A stretch of 5,315 nt of DNA from Candidatus Obscuribacterales bacterium. GTDB taxonomy: Bacteria > Cyanobacteriota > Vampirovibrionia > Obscuribacterales > Obscuribacteraceae. The notes beneath the pieces were generated by a model. That model worked only from the letters and a program-made list of their open reading frames with translations. It had not been told where the DNA came from and made no database searches. The stretch covers positions 1 through 5,315 of the forward strand of contig JAKFVJ010000124.1 in NCBI GenBank assembly GCA_021732245.1. The letters run 5' to 3'. Positions 1 to 4,048 of the stretch are shown piece after piece. The position numbers and the translations under genes were made by a program. Each line of letters opens with the position of its first letter. Positions within the stretch are counted from its first letter, which is position 1.

Positions 1-280
1 CTGCGTAGGTCTGATTCATTTCATCGAAGTCTTTCATGTCTTTAAGATAGACGGTTGTTTTGACGACTTTGGAAAGATCGGAGCCGGAGGCTTTAATAAT
101 TGCCGATAAATTGGCAATTACTTGCTTGACTTGAGTCGCTATGCTGCCCGAGATTAATTGTCCGCTTGCTGGGTCTAAAGGAATTTGTCCCGATACAAAA
201 ACCATACCGTTGGCTTTAATTGCTTGTGAGTAGGGGCCAATCGCCTTTGGGGCTGATTCGGTTGAAACTAGTTGCAACAT
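1..280 (-). CDS. ridA: RidA/YjgF family enamine/imine deaminase, C-terminal part cut off by window edge
   Basis: RidA enzymes hydrolyse reactive enamine/imine intermediates such as 2-aminoacrylate, released by PLP enzymes like threonine dehydratase, to 2-ketoacids plus ammonia; they are cytosolic trimers. The minus strand reads 93 codons from ATG at 280 to the window edge. Family signatures seen are AIGPYSQAI at residues 13-21, FVSGQIPLDP at 28-37, and KTTVYLKDMKDF at 74-85. Full-length members have about 125-130 residues, so roughly the last quarter, including the conserved arginine that binds the substrate carboxylate, lies outside the window and activity cannot be judged. The start is supported by AAGGAAAG just upstream, read on the minus strand. 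The gene is divergent from the exported-protein gene at 348 and probably shares its -10 region. The family call is firm. The gene symbol is by family only, because the wider YjgF superfamily has members with other roles. Confidence 0.93.
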   Translation of the reverse strand, partial: MLQLVSTESAPKAIGPYSQAIKANGMVFVSGQIPLDPASGQLISGSIATQVKQVIANLSAIIKASGSDLSKVVKTTVYLKDMKDFDEMNQTYA

Positions 281-315
281 GCTCTTTCCTTGTCGTTAAA
301 GTTGAATGAAATCAC

Positions 316-323
316 ATTATAAT
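316..323. promoter_or_regulatory. Symmetric ATTATAAT: shared -10 region of divergent promoters
   Basis: ATTATAAT is its own reverse complement, so it gives a perfect TATAAT at 318-323 on the plus strand and another at 316-321 on the minus strand. Both suit the flanking genes: the plus -10 would start RNA near 330, a short leader before ATG 348, and the minus -10 near 309, a leader of about 29 bases before ATG 280. The -35 matches are poor on both strands; the plus one at 17 bp spacing is GTTAAA at 295-300, 3 of 6. No TG extension is seen. The hexamers are seen directly; use as a bidirectional promoter is inferred. Confidence 0.6.
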
Positions 324-347
324 GGCTCATACGAAAAGGAGTTGGCG

Positions 348-1064
348 ATGAAAATTATTGGTCTGACATTAGCAGTATCTCTTGGCTTCGCTGTTGGTTT
401 TAATACAGCAGTATGTGCAGCCGATCAAGGCCCATCACAAACCACCGGCATTTTTAGAGATTTAGAAAATGTTGTTGACGGTGCATTTAAGAGTGCAGAT
501 CGCGCTATAAATCATTTGCATCGGAAACTAATTGCTGACTCAAGCTCGACAACATCAATTTCTTCCGAAGGAACGCTTAGAAACGTTCGCGACTTGGCTC
601 ACAGGCTAATGCGTGAGGCGATGTATTTAATTGACGATTGTGAGCAGCGTGACATGGTTGTAACCGGCGAGCCAATGCTTATTCAACCGCAGGATGTTTA
701 TCGTAATGACAAGCGAGCAGTTGGTTGGGCTCAGGAAGCTTTTGATTTGGGCGCGCCGGAAGCGCCGCGCAAGAAGTGGGTAAATACGGATATGGCTCAT
801 TTAAAGCAATTGATTGATCTTCTCAAGGCAGACATGGGTAATACACCTAAGGATGATCAACAAGCTGCAGTAGATACATCGTGGGCAAATGCAAATGTGA
901 TTGCCAAAGAAATTGAAGACCACTACAACAAGCTTGTTGATATGACGAGCGGATCCAAACTCGACAATCTTGCGATCGGCAAAGAAGCGCTGGGTATTTA
1001 TGATGCATCGAAGCGCCTCGAAAAGCCTTGGACGGAAGTGCTTCGCAACGTAAAGTCTAAGTAA
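348..1064 (+). CDS. Exported 238-residue alpha-helical protein of unknown function
   Basis: I do not recognise this protein. It starts with a Sec signal peptide: K2, a hydrophobic stretch at residues 4-18, and a probable signal peptidase I site V-C-A|A after residue 24. Valine before C23 argues against a lipobox. The mature part (about 214 residues) has no membrane segment and reads as amphipathic helices, with charged stretches around 35-62, 76-100, 120-134, 148-163 and 178-196. It is rich in Asp, Lys, Leu and Ala and has one cysteine (C98). I see no catalytic motif or repeat. ATG 348 was chosen because AAAAGGAG lies at 334-341, the signal peptide begins there, and the only other in-frame ATG (306) is upstream of the -10 box at 318-323. 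The gene is divergent from ridA and convergent with the exported-protein operon. A periplasmic or secreted helical-bundle role is possible but is only inference. Confidence 0.85.
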   Translation: MKIIGLTLAVSLGFAVGFNTAVCAADQGPSQTTGIFRDLENVVDGAFKSADRAINHLHRKLIADSSSTTSISSEGTLRNVRDLAHRLMREAMYLIDDCEQRDMVVTGEPMLIQPQDVYRNDKRAVGWAQEAFDLGAPEAPRKKWVNTDMAHLKQLIDLLKADMGNTPKDDQQAAVDTSWANANVIAKEIEDHYNKLVDMTSGSKLDNLAIGKEALGIYDASKRLEKPWTEVLRNVKSK

Positions 1065-1074
1065 CGCAGAACAC

Positions 1075-1093
1075 GGGCGCATGCAATGCGCCC
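1075..1093. repeat. Perfect GC-rich hairpin just after the 348-1064 gene
   Basis: GGGCGCAT at 1075-1082 pairs perfectly with ATGCGCCC at 1086-1093 around a three-base loop (GCA). It begins 10 bases after the stop codon, so it could stabilise or end the upstream mRNA, but no T-tract follows on either strand. It therefore does not qualify as a classical intrinsic terminator. The GTAGGGGCGCAT...ATGCGCCC form resembles short interspersed palindromes found between genes in many bacteria; that resemblance is from memory and unchecked. Confidence 0.55.
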
Positions 1094-1102
1094 CTACATA
1101 GG

Positions 1103-1157
1103 ACCAATACAAAAGGACCGGCACAAAAAACCGGTATGACAAGACCGGTACGAAGGC
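1103..1157. repeat. Four degenerate 13-14 bp tandem units beginning ACC
   Basis: Four consecutive units start with ACC at 1103, 1117, 1130 and 1144, giving spacings of 14, 13 and 14 bases: ACCAATACAAAAGG, ACCGGCACAAAAA, ACCGGTATGACAAG and ACCGGTACGAAGGC. Three begin ACCGG, and all have a purine-rich second half. The period near 14 is not a multiple of three and lies between genes, so it is not coding. Units 3 and 4 contain ACCGGT, a palindrome that could pair within the array. The repeat is seen directly; any function is unknown. Confidence 0.55.
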
Positions 1158-1159
1158 GT

Positions 1160-1212
1160 GAGATTCTTCGCGAAGCCTGCCCTGAGCGTTAGTCGAATGG
1201 GCTCAGAATGAC
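1160..1212. repeat. Composite palindromic intergenic repeat (GTCATTCTGAGC...GAAGAATCTC type)
   Basis: On the minus strand the element starts GTCATTCTGAGC and ends TTCGCGAAGAATCTC, with 26 bases between. Visible pairing is CTTCGCGAAG at 1166-1175, itself palindromic, and CTGAGC at 1182-1187 with GCTCAG at 1201-1206. The inner bases read CCATTCGACTAACGCTCAGG and then GCAGGC, which looks like a second palindromic repeat placed inside the first. I know such sequences as dispersed intergenic repeats in several phyla, but copy number in this genome cannot be seen here. It begins 7 bases past the stop at 1220 and may serve as a 3'-end hairpin for the minus-strand operon; no T-tract follows. Confidence 0.55.
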
Positions 1213-1219
1213 GGGCCAA

Positions 1220-1765
1220 TTACTGTGGATGACCCCAGGCAGACGGTAAATTGCTTTTGTGATCCGTCGTCATGTCGCCGTCGAAGGTTTTGCCTTTGTC
1301 TAAGTAATTAAAGTCATTGTATGGAGGCGGTCCTGTGGTGCCCTCATCGCCATATTTCTTGTCGTCCATGTCTGCTCTGATGAAACCATCCAATCTGGTT
1401 GGTGGCAGCTTATATCCAAAGCGAGTTTGATACATCAAATTCAAATTTGTGCGGGCTTCTTGTGAGCCCTTGCGTGGTGCAGAGTTGGCAGCACCGCTGT
1501 TTTGTCCGCCGCCTCTTGATGAATCACCGGGAAGGTCTGGACCACCGGGTGTGTCCGGACCTTGGTTTTTGGTGTAATAAGTTTGTCCTATTCCGGCATC
1601 TGCGCGTCCGCTGGATGAGTCGTATGTTGCTTGGTGATCTGTCTTTTGCGTGTCGTGCATGCCACCACCGCCGGAGCCGCCCCAGTCAAGTTGTGCATTT
1701 GCCGGTATCATCGAGAGAAATGATACTGTGCTGAATGAGGCTATTAGTAAAGTTGCTTTGAGCAT
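1220..1765 (-). CDS. Exported Gly/Pro/Asp-rich low-complexity protein, second gene of a two-gene operon
   Basis: I do not recognise this 181-residue protein. A Sec signal peptide covers residues 1-24, with K3, a hydrophobic run at about 5-20 and an A-N-A|Q cleavage site. The mature chain begins QLDW and is low in complexity: a Gly/Ser tract at 29-35, a Gly/Pro/Asp stretch at 69-90 and PPP at 146-148. The half from about 104 is more ordered in composition, with many Tyr, Asp and Lys (YGDEG, YNDFNYLD). It contains no cysteine and no membrane segment after the signal. Such composition suggests a disordered periplasmic or cell-surface protein. The start is ATG 1765, with AGGA 12 bases upstream, rather far for a ribosome site; no in-frame alternative is close by. 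It follows the 1803-2237 gene by 37 bases on the same strand without a separate promoter that I can see, so co-transcription is likely. It is convergent with the 348-1064 gene. Confidence 0.78.
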   Translation of the reverse strand: MLKATLLIASFSTVSFLSMIPANAQLDWGGSGGGGMHDTQKTDHQATYDSSSGRADAGIGQTYYTKNQGPDTPGGPDLPGDSSRGGGQNSGAANSAPRKGSQEARTNLNLMYQTRFGYKLPPTRLDGFIRADMDDKKYGDEGTTGPPPYNDFNYLDKGKTFDGDMTTDHKSNLPSAWGHPQ

Positions 1766-1802
1766 GTTTGAAATATGTCCTGTCTTGCCACTGCCGTCGA
1801 AA

Positions 1803-2237
1803 TTATTTGCCTAGATCAATGTCTACGCTGCCCGTACCTACTGGTGGCAAGTTGGCTCCTTGTTTGCCGCCGCCGCCGATGCTGCTGCCACCACCACCTG
1901 CAGAGTAGGCGCCTTTGTAGTTTTTCTGTTCGCCCGCGGGAAAACCGAAGTTGTATTTATTGGATGGAATTTCTTTGTCGCTTACACTTTCTTTTGCCAA
2001 GCATGGTGTTTCTGTTTCAGGTAGCATGGGTGCGTTGTAATCGGTAACGCCTTGTGTGTCGGTTCTATAAGAGCGCCCTGGCGGTGCCATCATATTTCCT
2101 GGTGACGGCTCATACTGGATGTCTCTCCAAGGATGTGTTTCTTCGCTGTCGTGAGGACCACCTTGAGCAAACGCAGCTCCGCACGAAACTACTGTGCTAA
2201 AAGCTACGAGAAGAGCAAAATGCTGATGCTTGTGCAT
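1803..2237 (-). CDS. Small exported Gly/Pro-rich protein, possible lipoprotein, first gene of the operon
   Basis: This 144-residue protein is not recognised. Its N terminus (MHKHQHFALLVAFSTVVSC) is a signal peptide that can be read two ways: signal peptidase I cleavage at A-F-A|Q after residue 24, or lipoprotein processing at C19, where V-V-S-C roughly fits a lipobox. The mature part is Pro- and Asp/Glu-rich at residues 28-90 and ends in a Gly-rich stretch with two GGGG blocks at 114-117 and 121-124. The only other cysteine is C79. I chose ATG 2237 because the signal peptide starts there and AGG lies five bases upstream; an in-frame TTG at 2279 would add 14 residues before the signal and has no ribosome site. 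It is the promoter-proximal gene, 37 bases ahead of the next exported protein. Both predicted cleavage sites fall at 24/25 before Gln, which hints at a related pair, but the mature sequences do not clearly align. Confidence 0.75.
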   Translation of the reverse strand: MHKHQHFALLVAFSTVVSCGAAFAQGGPHDSEETHPWRDIQYEPSPGNMMAPPGRSYRTDTQGVTDYNAPMLPETETPCLAKESVSDKEIPSNKYNFGFPAGEQKNYKGAYSAGGGGSSIGGGGKQGANLPPVGTGSVDIDLGK

Positions 2238-2312
2238 GGGTGCCTGCCAATTGTTGTGAACGTAGTAAAGAAAACTCAAAGAAACTGGGCAAATTCAGCC
2301 TAAGCTGGCAGA

Positions 2313-2341
2313 ATACTACTCCTGAAAACACCACTTGTCAA
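2313..2341 (-). promoter_or_regulatory. Near-consensus sigma-70-type promoter for the exported-protein operon
   Basis: Read on the minus strand, a perfect -35 box TTGACA (2336-2341) is followed by exactly 17 bases and then TAGTAT (2313-2318), matching the consensus -10 at 4 of 6 positions including both Ts and the second A. RNA would start near 2306, giving a leader of about 70 bases before ATG 2237. A small CAGC/GCTG hairpin at 2296-2307 overlaps the predicted start point. This is the best promoter in the window, and its -35 lies only 28 bases from the divergent tsaD start. Confidence 0.72.
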
Positions 2342-2356
2342 TAGGCAGCATCAGAC

Positions 2357-2362
2357 GGAAGG
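2357..2362 (+). promoter_or_regulatory. Ribosome binding site GGAAGG that fixes the GTG start of tsaD
   Basis: GGAAGG lies six bases before GTG 2369, ideal Shine-Dalgarno spacing. No in-frame ATG fits the conserved TsaD N terminus, so this site supports the non-ATG start. Confidence 0.75.
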
Positions 2363-2368
2363 TTAATT

Positions 2369-3334
2369 GTGGCGCTTTATCTCGGCATTGAATCCAGTTG
2401 TGACGAAACCGCTTGTGCACTCGTAGAAGACGGACGAGTGGTCAAAGGCAGTTGCATGCTCTCACAAACAAGTATCCATGAGACTTTTGGAGGTGTGGTA
2501 CCAGAAGTTGCGGCACGCCAGCATCTAGAGGCGATAAATGTCGTCATTGCGAAAACCCTGTCGGAATCAGGGGTTCAGCCATCTGAATTGACTGCTATAG
2601 CAGGAACCGCAGGACCAGGGCTGGTTGGGACATTATTGGTGGGATTTTCAGCAGCTAAAGCATTGAGCTGGGCATGGGATAAGCCTCTAATTGCAGTCGA
2701 TCACCTGATGGCTCACATTTGCGCCAATTACATCGATACAGACTTAGAGCCGCCTTTTGTAGCGCTTCTAGTTAGCGGCGGTCACACCCAAATTATTCAC
2801 TTTACCGACTACAAGAATGGACGCATCATCGGTCAAACGCGCGATGATGCAGCTGGCGAAGCTTACGACAAAGTTGCACGCCTCATTGGGCTTGGTTATC
2901 CGGGCGGACCTGCGATAGATAAGCTCTCGGTGCAGGGTGACAAGAATGCCTTCAAATTTCCGGAAGGGCAAGTGCCGGGCTATGACTTCAGTTTTAGTGG
3001 TTTGAAAACAGCTGTTTTGCGAGTGGTGGAAAAGCTACCACAACCATTGCCGACCGCTGATTTGGCGGCGTCCTTCCAGGATGCGGTCGTTCGTGTTTTG
3101 GTGAAGAAAACGCTTCTGGCTCAGAAAGAGCTGGGTGCGCCCAGGATAGTTTTGGCAGGTGGTGTGGCAGCTAACAGAGAATTGCGGGCTCGAATCAATG
3201 AGCAGTCCCCAGTGCCGGTTTATTGCCCTCCTTTGTCCTTGTGTACGGACAATGCTGTAATGGTCGCCTCGGCCGCCCATTTCTGCGGCGAGGAAGCAAC
3301 ACTAGGGACCGGCGTTTATTCCCGGCAGACCTAA
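2369..3334 (+). CDS. tsaD: tRNA N6-adenosine threonylcarbamoyltransferase TsaD (Kae1/Qri7/YgjD family)
   Basis: TsaD moves the threonylcarbamoyl group from threonylcarbamoyl-AMP, made by TsaC/TsaC2, to N6 of A37 in tRNAs that read ANN codons. In bacteria it works in the cytosol with TsaB and TsaE, neither of which is in this window. The 321-residue protein shows the ASKHA-type fold landmarks in order: GIESSCDET at 6-14, GGVVPEVAAR at 41-50, AGTAGPGLVGTLL at 78-90, the metal-ligand histidines H112 and H116, SGGHT at 136-140, DDAAGEAYDKVARLIGLGYP at 159-178, FSFSGLKTA at 207-215, GGVAANRELR at 264-273, and TDNAVM at 293-298 with the metal-binding aspartate D294. The start is GTG with a good ribosome site. 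Oddities are modest: the histidine motif reads HLMAH rather than the common HMEGH type, and the chain ends soon after VYSRQT, slightly shorter than the usual 335-345 residues. No clear plus-strand promoter is visible between it and the divergent operon. All key residues are present, so it should be functional. Confidence 0.97.
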   Translation: MALYLGIESSCDETACALVEDGRVVKGSCMLSQTSIHETFGGVVPEVAARQHLEAINVVIAKTLSESGVQPSELTAIAGTAGPGLVGTLLVGFSAAKALSWAWDKPLIAVDHLMAHICANYIDTDLEPPFVALLVSGGHTQIIHFTDYKNGRIIGQTRDDAAGEAYDKVARLIGLGYPGGPAIDKLSVQGDKNAFKFPEGQVPGYDFSFSGLKTAVLRVVEKLPQPLPTADLAASFQDAVVRVLVKKTLLAQKELGAPRIVLAGGVAANRELRARINEQSPVPVYCPPLSLCTDNAVMVASAAHFCGEEATLGTGVYSRQT

Positions 3335-3349
3335 TTGATCCAAACGTTG

Positions 3350-3393
3350 AGCCGGCAGGCTAAATATTCAACTCGGAGCTTGTAAGCCTGGCT
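3350..3393 (+). other. Imperfect hairpin just after tsaD
   Basis: AGCC at 3350-3353 pairs with GGCT at 3390-3393, and AGGCT at 3357-3361 with AGCCT at 3385-3389, leaving a three-base bulge (3354-3356) and a loop of 23 bases. It begins 16 bases after the tsaD stop. No T-tract follows, so it is at best a 3'-end stabilising structure or a weak terminator. Confidence 0.35.
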
Positions 3394-3422
3394 ATACCAA
3401 GGTCTATACCCAAACGGGTTAC

Positions 3423-3455
3423 AGGGGATTGCCATATTTATATAGCGATTCCCCT
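3423..3455. other. Imperfect inverted repeat AGGGGA...TCCCCT with AT-rich centre
   Basis: AGGGGA at 3423-3428 pairs with TCCCCT at 3450-3455. The centre ATATTTATAT can close as a second short helix, while the bases between match only in part. It lies mid-spacer between tsaD and the zinc-ribbon gene. Followed by ATATGTCG, it lacks a terminator T-tract. It could be an operator-like palindrome, a remnant repeat or an RNA hairpin; the sequence does not decide. Confidence 0.35.
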
Positions 3456-3494
3456 ATATGTCGTGCTCGAGTCCTTCCCTGAGCCATATGTGCG

Positions 3495-3503
3495 TGTTAC
3501 GAT
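3495..3503 (+). promoter_or_regulatory. Candidate extended -10 promoter for the zinc-ribbon gene
   Basis: TGTTACGAT has the TGn extension followed by TACGAT, 4 of 6 to consensus and including the most conserved positions. A poor -35 (TTCCCT, 3475-3480) sits 17 bases upstream. RNA would begin near 3510, about 65 bases before ATG 3576. This is only a weak match, but I see nothing better in the 3335-3575 spacer. Confidence 0.25.
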
Positions 3504-3575
3504 GCCCACGCAATATTTTCTTAACATCTGGCGGTTTGACAGAACCAAAGGCTGTTAAAGGGCTGCCTGGTACAC

Positions 3576-3920
3576 ATGATTTTTGAAGATAAGATAATCA
3601 CCTGTCGCGACTGCCAAGGAACATTCGTGTTTTCTGCGGGGGAGCAACAATTTTTTAGTACGAAGGGTTTAGTAAACGAGCCGAAAAGGTGCCCCAACTG
3701 CCGGTTGGTTATGCGCCTGCAGCGCAGCGGTGAAGACACCAGCCGTGCCGTCGAGGTGAATTGCGCTGAATGCGGCATCGCTACAAAGGTCCCATTCCAG
3801 CCAAAAGGCTACAGACCTGTTTATTGCACTTACTGCTTCCAAAATAAGAAGCTTGAGACTCCACCTGAAACGACAGAAGAGAGTTCGCTGCCCCCCGCGG
3901 GCATACACATCACAGTCTAA
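3576..3920 (+). CDS. Small double zinc-ribbon protein (zf-trcl-type N-terminal domain)
   Basis: This 114-residue cytosolic protein carries eight cysteines in four CxxC pairs that form two predicted zinc ribbons. The first uses C10/C13 and C39/C42; its sequence (DKIITCRDC at 5-13, AGEQQFF at 21-27, NEPKRCPNCR at 34-43) matches what I know as the probable zinc-ribbon domain zf-trcl. The second uses C63/C66 and C84/C87 (NCAECG, then PVYCTYCF) and resembles the CxxC ribbon often found behind it. A basic linker (about 43-57) joins them, and the C-terminal 25 residues are acidic/Pro-rich and probably disordered. The family has no well-defined function; binding of nucleic acid or a protein partner is a guess from the fold. 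The start is ATG 3576, with AAAGGG 13 bases upstream, a long spacing. A strong hairpin terminator follows 30 bases after the stop, so the gene is probably transcribed alone or is the last of its unit. Confidence 0.9.
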   Translation: MIFEDKIITCRDCQGTFVFSAGEQQFFSTKGLVNEPKRCPNCRLVMRLQRSGEDTSRAVEVNCAECGIATKVPFQPKGYRPVYCTYCFQNKKLETPPETTEESSLPPAGIHITV

Positions 3921-3950
3921 TCAGTAGTTTATGTAAAGCATATGATGCAC

Positions 3951-3989
3951 ACGAGATTGCCGACTTCCATAGGCGGCAATCTCGTTTAT
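3951..3989 (+). terminator. Rho-independent-type terminator of the zinc-ribbon gene
   Basis: ACGAGATTGCCG at 3951-3962 pairs perfectly with CGGCAATCTCGT at 3974-3985 (12 bp, 11-base loop), followed by TTTAT in all at 3985-3989. The stem is strong but the T-tract short. On the minus strand no T-run follows, so it should act in the plus direction only. Confidence 0.75.
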
Positions 3990-4048
3990 GATGGGATTTA
4001 GAACGCCTTGAAGGGAGATGCCCCATTCACAAGGTAGAGTTGGAGTCC

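Noticed and set aside
306..347. ATG 306 as the start of the exported protein, adding 14 residues
   Set aside because: It lies upstream of the -10 box at 318-323, has no ribosome site, and would put a charged 14-residue extension ahead of a normal signal peptide that starts at 348 behind AAAAGGAG.
801..1142. 113-codon open frame on the minus strand
   Set aside because: It is antisense to the exported-protein gene, has a Cys/Arg/Phe-rich unlikely composition and crosses into the repeat spacer; no ribosome site or family resemblance.
1103..1157. Tandem array as a short CRISPR
   Set aside because: The units are contiguous, 13-14 bases long, degenerate and have no spacers; no cas gene is present.
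1399..2047. Two plus-strand open frames (1399-1734 and 1775-2047)
   Set aside because: They are shadows of the two minus-strand exported-protein genes, rich in Cys, Arg and His as expected for the complement of Gly/Pro-rich codons.
2238..2279. TTG 2279 as the start of the first minus-strand exported protein
   Set aside because: No ribosome site precedes it, and ATG 2237 begins a complete signal peptide.
2335..2368. TTGTCA on the plus strand as a -35 for tsaD
   Set aside because: At normal spacing the -10 position reads GAAGGT, and a promoter here would start RNA inside tsaD.
2768..3280. Minus-strand open frames within tsaD
   Set aside because: tsaD is certain on the other strand, and these frames have no recognisable domain or start signal.
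3536..3541. Perfect TTGACA as a -35 box for the zinc-ribbon gene
   Set aside because: No acceptable -10 lies 15-19 bases downstream; the position at 17 bp reads AGGGCT.
3521..3908. Two minus-strand open frames over the zinc-ribbon gene
   Set aside because: They overlap the eight-cysteine zinc-ribbon gene almost fully and look like antisense shadows.
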